From CAYOLL01 sp964404765 [NCBI: uncultured Gemmatimonadota bacterium] (GTDB lineage: Bacteria; 4572-55), in NCBI GenBank assembly GCA_964404765.1, contig CAYOLL010000077.1, forward strand, positions 1 through 26,627: a DNA stretch of 26,627 nucleotides. Reading direction: 5' to 3'. The notes below the pieces were generated by a model that was not told the origin of the DNA, made no database searches, and worked only from the letters and a program-made list of their open reading frames with translations. The stretch's first letter is position 1. Every line of letters begins with the position of its first letter. The translations under genes were made by a program, and so were the position numbers. Positions 1 through 12,800 of this stretch are shown in pieces.

Positions 1-83
1 TTTTTATGCCAAATTCCTGTCGAAATAAGTTGGTAGGGACTTCCGCCACGATGTACTAGCATGATCACCTTGCGCATCGGCCG

Positions 84-102
84 CCGGCTTATGCGGAGCC
101 GG
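84..102 (+). terminator. weak terminator-like hairpin upstream of ppc
   Basis: Six-base arms CCGGCT and AGCCGG enclose a seven-base loop and are followed by AATTTTTG. This would fit the end of a plus-strand gene lying left of the window; a short open frame ends with TAA at 26-28, but too little is present to call a gene. The rest of 1-318 shows no convincing coding sequence, tRNA or clear promoter. Possible promoter-like TTGAC words occur near 276-285. Confidence 0.3.
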
Positions 103-318
103 AATTTTTGAGAAATTGATGTAAAGTAAAAAGGGGCGCAAAATTTTAATTTTGCTGATGGCGGTTAGAATCTGCAAAAATGAATTTTTGCACTCCTGGT
201 AAAATTTCGATAAACCCACCAAAAACCACATCGAACCATTTTTTCAATGGCATCAGCATTCCATTCCGTATTTCTTGACTGTTGACAGAAAAGCCTTCCC
301 TTCAACCCGGAGTCAACC

Positions 319-3078
<2,760 letters not shown>

Positions 3079-3259
3079 AATGATTTTGTGGATATATTGC
3101 AGCATATTCGTGCTTGTTTTAAATTCGCGCCACATCCTTCAGGTGCAGTAAAAATGAAAAATTATGACTGTTGAAAAAAATAAATAAATTATTCACTTGC
3201 TAAAAATCCAACTTTTAATAAACTTATTAACATGAAATAGGAATAAAATGTCCGATAAT

Positions 3260-3286
3260 CGGTTTTAATACAACCGCGGCTTTTTT
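3260..3286 (+). terminator. possible weak terminator between ppc and the block
   Basis: CGGTT and AACCG (3260-3264 and 3272-3276) can pair across a seven-base loop and are followed by CGGC and six Ts. It lies 180 bp after the ppc stop in a strongly AT-rich spacer (3079-3309) that holds no gene I can recognise. The spacer must also contain the promoter for the following operon, but I cannot place it. Confidence 0.3.
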
Positions 3287-3309
3287 ATAAACTAAAAAAG
3301 AAGAGGCAG

Positions 3310-3930
3310 ATGATGAAACTTTGGACAGTAATTCAGCTGATCCTGTTTTTGTACTTGATATCACCAATCTCAGGATTCACCCAGACTAACAAACCCGTCC
3401 ACGCTTGGATTGGCATCAAACTTCATTCGCAGAACCAAATCAAACAGGCCAAAGCAAATGAGCGCCTGCTGTCCAGCGACAGTCTCCAGATTTATGTCAA
3501 GCCGGACTCTTCGGCTGATTTTTCCCACGTTTATATCATTTATGCCGATGAAAAATCCGGGGATGTGAAGGTTTTGAATGCCAGCCAACTTAAAGTGGCG
3601 GCCGGACAAATTCTCATCACGCCAAATCCGCATGATTACTACACCCTTGATCCATCCGCAAAACCGTATACGATTACTATTGTCGTCAGCCCGCAAAATC
3701 TGCCCAAACTGACCCAACTTTTTGCCGGAAAGCCGGATTACAAATCCTGGCGGTTGTTGGAAGCCGCGCTTGACAAACAAAGCCGCATTCAACTGACCGA
3801 TAAGCCCGAAGTACCTATGACAATGGCCGCCAGTGTGCGAGGCACAAATGATCCCTTCCTGGCCAAACTAAAACCCTTTTCAGGGAATGACTTAATTGTT
3901 AAAAAATATCAATTCTCTGTTACGAAATAA
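3310..3930 (+). CDS. secreted DUF4384-like protein
   Basis: A 206-residue protein with an N-terminal signal peptide (hydrophobic IQLILFLYLISPISG, likely cleavage after residues 22-25). The body resembles the DUF4384 pattern: a segment beginning SDSLQIYVKP, a beta-rich core with VYIIYADEKSGDVKVL near residues 77-92, a phrase on default values (ILITPNPHDYYTL), and a closing KKYQFSVTK strand. Such domains commonly occur beside caspase-like, CHAT and CHASE2 proteins and are thought to be binding or scaffold modules; no enzymatic function is known. AGAGG precedes the tandem ATG ATG start. Its 3' end overlaps the cyclase gene by 35 bp, so the two are probably co-transcribed and translationally coupled. 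The family assignment is by pattern only. Confidence 0.65.
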   Translation: MMKLWTVIQLILFLYLISPISGFTQTNKPVHAWIGIKLHSQNQIKQAKANERLLSSDSLQIYVKPDSSADFSHVYIIYADEKSGDVKVLNASQLKVAAGQILITPNPHDYYTLDPSAKPYTITIVVSPQNLPKLTQLFAGKPDYKSWRLLEAALDKQSRIQLTDKPEVPMTMAASVRGTNDPFLAKLKPFSGNDLIVKKYQFSVTK

Positions 3931-6169
3931 ATCCGGCTTCGCCCTCGTCATTTCCGGTACGCTGTTTTTGTTCATTGCCGGTTTTTGGCTGTTTAGAGGC
4001 ACGATTTGGACGAGTGCGGACTTTCAGGTGATGGATCATCTCTATCGGCACATAGTCGGTTCTGGTCATGGGCCGCCGATGAACGATAAAATTGTTCATC
4101 TGGACATCACCGACTCCACCTACCACTATTTTGGGCACAAGGACTTGAACCGGCAGGATTTGGCGCAAGTGAACGCCATCTTGCAGGATTTGGGCGCGGA
4201 AGCCGTTATCTACGATATAATTTTTGCCCGACCTGATGCGCCCGAAACCGACAGTATTTTTGCCGCTTCAATTGCCCAAACCGACCGCGTTTATCTGCCA
4301 ATTGCCTTTGAACTGTCCGAGCATCCCTTCGACAAAGCTCAGGACAGGCCCAAACCTTTTCAATGGCAGGCGGGCGCTGCTTATGAGCGCTTACGAACCG
4401 ATCAGTTAAAGAAGTTAAAAAACGCCCCGGCGGTAACGCCTGAAACACTTCCAGACTTCCCTTCTGCGACCTATGCCCGGATGCAGGCGGACCTCTTTGC
4501 CGCCAGCGCCTATAACTCCGGTCATGTCTCCATCAAAGCCGACCCGGACGGCATTTACCGGCATTACCAAATGCTGGTCAAAGTGGACTCGCTATATTTC
4601 CCGGCTTTGAGTTTGGCGGTTTTTCTGGATCATTTGGGCCTGACCTTAGCCGATGTAAAATTTGAACGTGACAACACCGGAATAGCAAACTTCAGTTTGC
4701 CACTATCTACCCAGGCAGGCAGACTAAAGTTTTCTACGCCGGATAATCAAGAGATCATCATTCCGCTGGATGCGCAAGGTCGCACCATTATTCCCTATCC
4801 CCAAGCCTGGGAAAATGCCTTTGACCATATCACCGTCCATCGTTTGATCGAGTCCTACAAAGATGTCAACTTGCGCGGCAATTTGGCCGAACTCTTGGAA
4901 GGCCGCTTTGTTTTGATCGGCGACGTCTCCAATGGCATCGCGGATGTGGGTCAGACGCCGCTGGACGACAACGTGCCGCTGGTGGCGGTTCATGCCGCCT
5001 TGCTCAACGGACTATTGAACAACTGCTTTTACCGGCCCTGGTCCTTTTGGTCAAACCTGGCGTGGATTGCGCTGTTCATCGCCTGCTTGACCTGCGTCGC
5101 CGTATTCCGCTCCGTCTATGCGCTTTATGGCGGCGGAATTGCGGTGATCTTGCTGACGGGCGGCTTTGCTTACTATCGCCTGCTGCATTTTGAGTTTTTC
5201 CCGATTGCCTCAGTGATGGGCAGCCTGGCGCTGGCCTGGGCGGGCTTGACCGTCGGGCTGCATATTTTTGCCACCCGGCGGGCGGGCTTTATTCGCAACG
5301 CTTTTTCGCACTACGTGCCGGAAACGGTCGTGCAGGAATTGATCAATCACCAGGACAAGCTGACCCTGGGCGGCGAGGAACGGGTCGTGACGGTTTTGTT
5401 TTCCGATTTGGCGGGCTTTACCGCCATCTCCGAAAAGCTGGCTCCGGCCATGCTGACGCAGTTGTTGAATGAATATTTGACGGAAATGACCAACATCATT
5501 CTGGCCGAAGGCGGGATTGTGGACAAATACCTGGGTGACGCCATCATGGCCGAGTTCGGTATTCCCCTGCCGGTGGCGGATCATGCGGATCGGGCGGTGC
5601 GGGCCGCGGTAAAGATGCAACGCCGTTTGGGCGAATTGCGCCGGGAATGGGCCGCCCGCGAGCTGCCGGAACTGCATTGCCGGATCGGGATTAACACCGG
5701 CCCGATGACGGTGGGCAACATGGGTTCGCAGCAGGTTTTTGATTATACGGTCATCGGCGATGCGGTGAACTTAGCCGCCCGTTTGGAAAGCGCCAACAAA
5801 CAATATGGCACCTATCTGATGATTTCCGAAAACACCTTTCAGGCCATGAGCGCCAATCTGGCCCGCTGCCGTTTGTTGGATTACGTGCGTGTCAAAGGCA
5901 AGACCATCGCCGTCAAACTCTACGAAGTCTATGGCCTGACGAACGATGAAATTCCCGCCGTCGATCTTGACTATTTTCAATTGTACCAGAACGCTTTTGA
6001 AGCCTATTTGGCCAAAGATTTTAAACAGGCCGGTGAGCAATTGACTCAGGCGCTCACCTTGCGCCCCGACGATATGGCCGCCAAACATCTGCTTGAGCGC
6101 CTTAAAAACTTGCCGGTTGATCCGCCGGACAGCGTCTGGGATGGCGCGGTTAGCCTGACTTCAAAATAA
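3896..6169 (+). CDS. CHASE2-domain class III adenylate cyclase
   Basis: A 757-residue inner-membrane sensor cyclase, expected to convert ATP to cAMP in response to a periplasmic signal. An N-terminal membrane anchor (about 15-35) is followed by a CHASE2 sensor (about 45-375), three transmembrane helices (about 384-405, 410-430 and 434-458) and a cyclase catalytic domain (about 495-680). Visible catalytic residues are the metal-binding Asp504 (FSDLAGFT) and Asp548 (DKYLGD), Lys544 for adenine, Asn625 and Arg629 (VNLAAR). The position that is Asp in mammalian cyclases is Thr618, giving the Lys-Thr pair of class IIIb cyclases. A short TPR-like tail (about 690-745) ends the protein. The start is taken as TTG at 3896 because AGGGA lies nine bases upstream and the anchor begins just after it; the next ATG would remove the anchor. 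It overlaps the preceding gene. Confidence 0.88.
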   Translation: MLKNINSLLRNKSGFALVISGTLFLFIAGFWLFRGTIWTSADFQVMDHLYRHIVGSGHGPPMNDKIVHLDITDSTYHYFGHKDLNRQDLAQVNAILQDLGAEAVIYDIIFARPDAPETDSIFAASIAQTDRVYLPIAFELSEHPFDKAQDRPKPFQWQAGAAYERLRTDQLKKLKNAPAVTPETLPDFPSATYARMQADLFAASAYNSGHVSIKADPDGIYRHYQMLVKVDSLYFPALSLAVFLDHLGLTLADVKFERDNTGIANFSLPLSTQAGRLKFSTPDNQEIIIPLDAQGRTIIPYPQAWENAFDHITVHRLIESYKDVNLRGNLAELLEGRFVLIGDVSNGIADVGQTPLDDNVPLVAVHAALLNGLLNNCFYRPWSFWSNLAWIALFIACLTCVAVFRSVYALYGGGIAVILLTGGFAYYRLLHFEFFPIASVMGSLALAWAGLTVGLHIFATRRAGFIRNAFSHYVPETVVQELINHQDKLTLGGEERVVTVLFSDLAGFTAISEKLAPAMLTQLLNEYLTEMTNIILAEGGIVDKYLGDAIMAEFGIPLPVADHADRAVRAAVKMQRRLGELRREWAARELPELHCRIGINTGPMTVGNMGSQQVFDYTVIGDAVNLAARLESANKQYGTYLMISENTFQAMSANLARCRLLDYVRVKGKTIAVKLYEVYGLTNDEIPAVDLDYFQLYQNAFEAYLAKDFKQAGEQLTQALTLRPDDMAAKHLLERLKNLPVDPPDSVWDGAVSLTSK

Positions 6170-6178
6170 GTAACAAAC

Positions 6179-6240
6179 TGTAGCGCAGATTAGCAATCTA
6201 CGTTTTTCCAGCGCTACGCAGATTGCTAATCTGCGCTACA
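6179..6240. repeat. 21-bp perfect inverted repeat (REP/MITE-like or terminator)
   Basis: Two 21-bp arms (6179-6199 and 6220-6240) are perfect inverse copies, separated by 20 bp. The arms begin TGTAGCGCAGATTAG. The right part contains a nested palindrome, CGCAGATT and AATCTGCG around GCT. It starts nine bases after the cyclase stop and ends 32 bases before the first TPR-CHAT start. It could terminate or insulate transcription, although no T-run follows. GTAGCGC also starts a motif near 15817, hinting at a dispersed family. Confidence 0.8.
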
Positions 6241-6272
6241 ATCATTGAATCTACTAATGGAGGTATTGACAA

Positions 6273-9200
6273 ATGAAAACGCTCACGCTTCTCTTCATCA
6301 TGACCCTAAGCTGGCCAACTTTCGCTCATGCCCAAACTTGGGACGAACTCGATCAAAAAGTAAGCGAGCACTACGAAAAAGGCGATTATAAGACTGCTAT
6401 TGATTATGCGGAAAAAGCAAAAAACCAGGCCGAAAAAGAGTTTAGTAAAGAACATAAAAATTATGCCACTTCTTTAGCTTGGTTACCATTCTTACGTCTC
6501 GAACAAAAAGTAACCGAATATTACCAAAAAGGCGATTACAAGACTGCTATTGATTATGCCGAAAAAGAACTGGCCCTGGCCGAAAAAGAGTTTGGTAAAG
6601 AACATCCAAATTATGCCACATCTTTAAACAATTTAGCGTTTTTAAATCATACCATGGGCAACTATGCCAAAGCCGAACCGCTTTATATCGAAGCTTTGAA
6701 TATCAAAAAAAAGGTGCTTGGACCAGACCATCCAGATTATGCCACGCCTTTAAACAATTTAGCAGCATTATATGTAGAAATGGGCAATTATGCCCAGGCC
6801 GAACCTCTTCTTACCGAGGCTTTGAATATCACGAAAAAAACTCTTGGAACGGCCCATCCCGATTATGCCGGTTCTTTAAACAATTTAGCATTCTTGTATA
6901 GCAGCATAGGCAATTATGCCAAAGCCGAGCCGCTTTTTATCGAAGCTTTGAATATCAGAAAAAAGGCGCTTGGACCGGATGATTCCGATTATGCCGCTTC
7001 TTTAACCAGTTTAGCAGAATTGTATTGCAGCATGGGCAGTTATGCCCAAGCCGAACCGCTTCTTACCGAGGCTTTGAATATTAGGAAAAAAGTTCTTGGA
7101 ACTGACCATCCCGATTATGCTTCGTCTTTAAACGGTTTAGCAGTCTTATATGAAAGCATGGGCAATAATGCCAAAGCCGAACCGCTTCTTACCAAGGCTT
7201 TGAATATCAGGAAAAAGGCTCTTGGGACGGATCATCCCACTTATGCCAATTCCTTAAATGACTTAGCGTTATTATATTACACCATGGGCAATAATGCCAA
7301 AGCCGAACCGCTTCTTACCGAGGCTTTGAATATCAGAAAAAAGGTTCTTGGGATGGATCATCCCGAATATGCCAATTCTTTAAACAGTTTAGCAGTCTTA
7401 TATGAAAGCATGGGCAATTATACCAAAGCCGAACCTCTTCTTACCGAGGCTTTGAATATCAGGAAAAAGGCTCTTGGACCGGATCATCCCGATTATGCCA
7501 CTTCTTTAAACAGTTTAGCAGTCTTATATGAAAGCATGGGCAATTATGACAAAGCCGAGCCGCTTTTTATCGAGGCCATGAATATTTATAAAAAGGCGCT
7601 TGGACCAGATCATCCCGATTATGCCACTTCTTTAAACAATTTAGCATCTTTGTATGACAGCATGGGCAATTATGACAAAGCCGCGTCGCTTTTTATCGAG
7701 GCCATGAGTATTTATAAAAAGGCTGTTGGGACGGACCATCCCGATTATGCCAATTCTTTAAACAATTTAGCATTTTTGTATGACAGCATGGGCAATTATG
7801 CCAAAGCCGAACCGCTTTATATCGAGGCTTTAAACATTTGGAAAAAGGCTGTTGGGACGGACCATCCCGATTATGCCACTTCTTTAAACAATTTAGCATT
7901 ATTATACGACCGCATGGGCAATGAGGCCAAAGCCGAGCCGCTTTATATCGAGGCCAACGACAATTTGAATAACCAGATTAACCAAAACTTTGCCTTTTTG
8001 TCCGAAAAAGAGAAAGAGCAGTTCCTGGAGCACAACATCAAGCGCTATTTCAAAATCTACAACTCCTATTTCCTGACCAGAAAGGCGCAAAATCCCTCAA
8101 TTACCACGGTCTCGTATAACAACGAATTGGCCCACAAGGGGATGTTGCTGCAAAGCAACATGGCTCTGCGCCAGGCCGTTTATGCCGGCCAGGATTCCGT
8201 CTTAATCGGCGCTTACGAGCAGTTTATCACTCTTCATAAAATGTTGACTCAGCTTTACGCCAAGCCCATCGCCGAACGTGGCATGAATACCGACAGCTTA
8301 GAAACGGTGGCCAACACGCTGGAAAAAGAACTGATGAGCAAAGGGCAAGACCTGCCCGGCGTAGAAGATCTGACCGGTCTGTCCAAAATCAAATGGACGG
8401 ATGTGCGGCAAGCCCTGAAAGCCGATGAAGCCGCCATTGAGTTCATCAGTTTTCAATATTATGACAAACGCTGGACAGATTATGACAAACGTTGGACCGA
8501 CAGCACCTACTATTGCGCCCTGGTGCTGCGCCAGGACTCCAAACAACCGGACATGATCTATTTATGTGAAGAAAGGCAGTTGCAAGCCCTGCTCTCCACG
8601 CCCCGGGCCACCGACGACGCGGGCTACATCAGCCAGCTTTACCGCCATCAACCGGCCGGGAAAAATTCGCTCTATCAACTGATCTGGCAGCCCATAAATA
8701 GCCAGTTGAGCGGCATCAAAACCATTCATCTCGCCCCCAGCGGGCTTTTGCACAAAGTCGCTTTCAGCGCTATTCCAATCAGCGACAATAAATGTTTAGC
8801 AGATAAATACAACCTGCATATCGTCAGCAGCACCCGTATCCTGGCCAAAAGCGCTAAATTTAAATCCGAATTGTCGCCCACCAGCAATTTTAAACAAGTC
8901 CTGTATGGCGGCATCATCTACGATGACGGCACGCTGCCGGAGGACAAACGGGGTTATACCTGGTCGTATTTGCCGGGCACGCTATCGGAAGTCACCGGCA
9001 TTGAAAAGTTGGCCAAGGCAAAGGGCATTGCCAGCGCCTTATACACGGGCAACTCGGCCACGGAAGAATCGTTCAAGCATCTGGCCGATAGCGGCAAATC
9101 ACCGGACGTAATCCATATCGCCACGCACGGTTTCTTTTTCCCGGAAGTCGCACCCGCAAAAAAGGTCGCGGCAAACAATTTGACGGTCGGCAGTGGAATC

Positions 9201-9668
9201 AAGCTCGTAAGTGGCTCTGGCAGCGCTTTTGGCGGACGTTCCTTTAATGTTTCAGGCAATCCGTTGCTGCGGTCCGGTATTTTGCTGGCCGGGGCAGGCC
9301 GGGGCTGGAACAACGAGCCGGAACTGTCCGGCGGGGAAGACGGTGTTTTGACGGCCAATGAAGTGTCCAACATCAATTTGAGCCACACCCAATTGGTGGC
9401 GCTCTCGGCCTGCGAGACCGGGCTGGGCGATGTGAAAGGCTCGGAGGGTGTTTTCGGCTTGCAGCGGGCCTTCAAAATGGCCGGGGTGCGCTACCTGATC
9501 ATGAGTCTGTGGCAAGTGCCGGACAGCCAGACTTCGGAACTGATGAATCTGTTTTACACCAACTGGTTTAGTGGCCAGACGATCAAAGCGGCCTTCAGCG
9601 CCGCCCAGCAAACCATGCGGGAAAAGTATGATCCGTTTTATTGGGCGGCTTTTGTGTTGATTGAATGA
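6273..9668 (+). CDS. secreted TPR-CHAT protein 1 (soluble type)
   Basis: A 1131-residue exported protein, probably a cysteine peptidase of the CHAT (caspase-like, clan CD) group regulated by its TPR array. A signal peptide (cleavage near FAHA-QTW, about residue 21) is followed by a duplicated 50-residue TPR-like segment with YKTAIDYAEK (about 25-107), then 11 kinesin-light-chain-type TPR units of 42 residues (108-568). A helical linker follows (NFAFLSEKEKEQFLEHN), then the CHAT domain (about 690-1131). The putative catalytic dyad is His952 in HIATHGFFF and Cys1047 in LSACETGLG. The protein ends FYWAAFVLIE, as CHAT domains typically do. GGAGG stands before the ATG. It is a tandem paralogue of the next gene, with the same signal peptide and long identical stretches. 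Targets are unknown; periplasmic location is inferred from the signal peptide. Confidence 0.9.
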   Translation: MKTLTLLFIMTLSWPTFAHAQTWDELDQKVSEHYEKGDYKTAIDYAEKAKNQAEKEFSKEHKNYATSLAWLPFLRLEQKVTEYYQKGDYKTAIDYAEKELALAEKEFGKEHPNYATSLNNLAFLNHTMGNYAKAEPLYIEALNIKKKVLGPDHPDYATPLNNLAALYVEMGNYAQAEPLLTEALNITKKTLGTAHPDYAGSLNNLAFLYSSIGNYAKAEPLFIEALNIRKKALGPDDSDYAASLTSLAELYCSMGSYAQAEPLLTEALNIRKKVLGTDHPDYASSLNGLAVLYESMGNNAKAEPLLTKALNIRKKALGTDHPTYANSLNDLALLYYTMGNNAKAEPLLTEALNIRKKVLGMDHPEYANSLNSLAVLYESMGNYTKAEPLLTEALNIRKKALGPDHPDYATSLNSLAVLYESMGNYDKAEPLFIEAMNIYKKALGPDHPDYATSLNNLASLYDSMGNYDKAASLFIEAMSIYKKAVGTDHPDYANSLNNLAFLYDSMGNYAKAEPLYIEALNIWKKAVGTDHPDYATSLNNLALLYDRMGNEAKAEPLYIEANDNLNNQINQNFAFLSEKEKEQFLEHNIKRYFKIYNSYFLTRKAQNPSITTVSYNNELAHKGMLLQSNMALRQAVYAGQDSVLIGAYEQFITLHKMLTQLYAKPIAERGMNTDSLETVANTLEKELMSKGQDLPGVEDLTGLSKIKWTDVRQALKADEAAIEFISFQYYDKRWTDYDKRWTDSTYYCALVLRQDSKQPDMIYLCEERQLQALLSTPRATDDAGYISQLYRHQPAGKNSLYQLIWQPINSQLSGIKTIHLAPSGLLHKVAFSAIPISDNKCLADKYNLHIVSSTRILAKSAKFKSELSPTSNFKQVLYGGIIYDDGTLPEDKRGYTWSYLPGTLSEVTGIEKLAKAKGIASALYTGNSATEESFKHLADSGKSPDVIHIATHGFFFPEVAPAKKVAANNLTVGSGIKLVSGSGSAFGGRSFNVSGNPLLRSGILLAGAGRGWNNEPELSGGEDGVLTANEVSNINLSHTQLVALSACETGLGDVKGSEGVFGLQRAFKMAGVRYLIMSLWQVPDSQTSELMNLFYTNWFSGQTIKAAFSAAQQTMREKYDPFYWAAFVLIE
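6594..7976 (+). repeat. TPR array: 11 coding repeats of about 126 bp
   Basis: Eleven units of 42 residues (the first 41) with consensus LGxDHPDYATSLNNLAxLY, MGNYAKAEPLxxEALNIxKKA. The DNA of neighbouring units is highly similar, which points to recent expansion by unequal crossing over or slippage. This stretch is more AT-rich than the CHAT-coding part. Confidence 0.92.
8202..8449 (+). repeat. 248-bp block identical to 12468-12715
   Basis: By reading both copies base by base, 8202-8449 and 12468-12715 are identical over 248 bp, synonymous positions included. The sequence on either side differs at scattered sites. The block encodes the linker ahead of the CHAT domain. Identity this sharply bounded suggests recent gene conversion between the paralogues. 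Confidence 0.85.
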
Positions 9669-9803
9669 GGGTTCGTAAAATTCTGTGTTTATGGAAACAG
9701 GTTGTTGGATTGATCAACATCTTTAAGCAAGAAACAACCCTATCCTTAGGTCCACTTAAACAACACCCTGAGGGTTCAACTTTTTAAATGGAGATATAAA
9801 CAA

Positions 9804-12800
9804 ATGAAAACGCTCACGCTTCTCTTCATCATGACCCTAAGCTGGCTAAGTTTCGCTCATGCCCAAACCTGGAAAGAACTCGATCAAAAAGTGAACGAAT
9901 TTTTCCAAAAAGGCGATTATAAGACTACGTTTGAATATATTAACAAAGCACTAGCCCAGGCTGAAAAAGAGTTCGGTAAAGAAAATGGAAATTACGCCAC
10001 CTCGTTAAGCGACTTAGCGAGTTTATATAGAGAAATGGGCAATTATACCAAAGCCGAGTCACTCAATATCGAAGCTTTGAATATTTTTAAAAAACCTCTT
10101 GGACCGGACTATCATCCCTTTTATGCCACGTCTTTAGACAACTTAGCAACATTATATGCAATCATGGGCAATTATGCCAAAGCCGAGCCGCTTCATATCG
10201 AGGCTTTGAACATCAGGAAAAAGGCTCTTGGAACGGATCATCCCGATTATGCCAGATCTTTAAACAATTTAGCGGATTTATACAGCAAAATGGGCAATTA
10301 TGCCAAAGCAGAGCCGCTTATTATTGAAGCTGTTAATATTTTTAAAAAAACTCTTGGACCGGACCATCCCGATTATACCACGTCTTTAAACAATTTAGCC
10401 AACTTCTATTGCAGCATGGGCAATTATGCCAAAGCCGAACTGCTTTTTAGCGAGGCTTTGAACATCAGAAAAAAGGCTTCTGGAACGGATCATCCCGAGT
10501 ACGTTACTTCAGTAAACAATTTAGCCACATTGTATCAAATAATGGGCAACTATGCCAAAGCAGAGCCGCTTTATCTTGAGGCTTTGGATAAACTTAAAAA
10601 AGCCCTTGGACCTGACCATCCGACCTATGCCGTTTCGTTAGACAATTTAGCATCATTGTATAACAACATGGGCAATTATGCCAAAGCCGAGCCGCTTTAT
10701 ATCGAGGCTTTGAAAATCAGGAAAAAGTCTCTTGGAACGGATCATCCCGATTATGCCAGATCTTTAAATAACGTAGCAGTATTCTATTACAACATGGCCA
10801 ATTATGCCAAAGCCGAGCCGCTTCATATCGAGGCTTTGAACATCAGGAAAAAGGCTCTTGGACCGGACCATCCCGATTATGCCGCTTCTTTAAACAATTT
10901 AGCAGCATTATATAGAATACTAGGGAATTACGCTAAAGCCGAATCGCTCTTTATTGAGGCTCTGGATATCACAAAAAAGGTTGTAGGATCAGATCATCCC
11001 GCTTATGCCACGTCTTTAAACAATTTAGCAGGATTATATAAAGAAATGGGCAATTATACCAAGGCCGAACCGCTTTATATCGAGGCTTTGAATAGCAGGA
11101 AAAAGGGACTTGGGCCAAACCATCCCGATTATGCCCAATCATTAAGCAATTTAGCATTAATATATGAAGAAATGGGCAATTATGCCAAAGCCGAACCGCT
11201 TGTGATTGAGGCTTTGAATATTTCGAAAAAGGCTCTTGGAACGGATCATCCCGATTATGCCGCTTTATTAAACACATCAGCAATAATGTATGATCACATG
11301 GGCAACTATGCCAAAGCCGAGCCACTTTATATTGAGGCTTCAAATATTAAAAAAAAAGCGCTTGGACCGGATCATCCCAATTATGCCACTTCTTTAAACA
11401 ATTTAGCTAATTTATATAGCGAAATGGGCAGTTATGCCAAAGCTGAACCACTTTACAACGAGGCTTTGAACATAATAAAAAAGGCGCACGGAACCGACCA
11501 TCCTGATTATGCCACTTCTTTAAGCACTTTAGCGAATTTATATAGCTTAATGGGCAATTATGCTAAAGCCGAGCCACTTATTATCGAGGCGTTGAATATC
11601 ACGAAAAAGGCTCTTGGAACGGATCATCCCGATTATGCCACTTCTTTAAACAATTTAGCAGGATTATATTACAACTTGGGCAATTATGCCAAAGCTGAAC
11701 CGCTTTATAACGAGGCTTCAAACATTTGGAAAAAGACTCTTGGACCAAACCATCCCGATTATGCCGCTTCTTTAAACAATTTAGCGGTATTATATAAAAT
11801 CATGGGCAATTATGCCAAAGCCGAGTCGCTTTATATCGAGGCCATGAATATCAGGAATAAGGCGCTTGGAACGGATCATCCCGATTATGCCACTTCGCTA
11901 GACAATTTAGCAGGATTATATTACAAATTGGACAATTATGCCAAAGCCGAACCGCTTTATATCGAGGCCATGAATATCAGGAAAAAGGCGCTTGAACCGG
12001 ATCATTCCGATTATGCCGGTTCTTTAAACAATTTAGCATTCTTGTATAACAGCATGGGCAATTATGCCAAAGCCGAGTCGCTTTATATCGAGGCTTTGAA
12101 TATTTTTAAAAAAGCTCTTGGACCGGACCATCCCGATTATGCCACGTCTTTAAACAATTTAGCCAACTTCTATTGCAGCATGGGCAATTATGCCAAAGCC
12201 GAGCCGCTTTATATCGAGGCCAACGATAATCTGAATAACCAGATTAACAAAAACTTTGCCTTTCTGTCCGAAAAAGAGAAAGAACAATTTCTGGAGCACA
12301 ATATCAATCGTTTCTTCAAAATCTATAACTCCTATTTCCTGACCAGAAAAGCGCAAAATCCCTCGATTACGACGGTCTCGTATAATAACGAGTTAGCTCA
12401 CAAAGGGATGTTGCTGCAGAATAACATGGCCCTGCGCCAGGCCGTTTATGCCGGCCAGGACTCCGTTTTAATCGGCGCTTACGAGCAGTTTATCACTCTT
12501 CATAAAATGTTGACTCAGCTTTACGCCAAGCCCATCGCCGAACGTGGCATGAATACCGACAGCTTAGAAACGGTGGCCAACACGCTGGAAAAAGAACTGA
12601 TGAGCAAAGGGCAAGACCTGCCCGGCGTAGAAGATCTGACCGGTCTGTCCAAAATCAAATGGACGGATGTGCGGCAAGCCCTGAAAGCCGATGAAGCCGC
12701 CATTGAGTTCATCAGCTTTCAATATTCGGATAAAAACCGCTTGACGGATAGCACCTACTATTGCGCCCTTGTCGTGCGCCAGGATTCCAAACAGCCGGAC

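Noticed and set aside
4-231. A 75-codon minus-strand open frame at the left edge
   Set aside because: No ribosome-binding site, no recognisable motif and atypical composition; probably non-coding.
3896-5790. A direct functional link between PEP carboxylase and the cyclase through bicarbonate
   Set aside because: Only adjacency and one residue support it, and the block seems to have been inserted beside ppc, so proximity is probably accidental.
6594-12242. Regularly spaced direct repeats resembling a CRISPR-like or satellite array
   Set aside because: The period is 126 bp, in frame, and every unit encodes a 42-residue TPR; there are no unique spacers and no cas genes.
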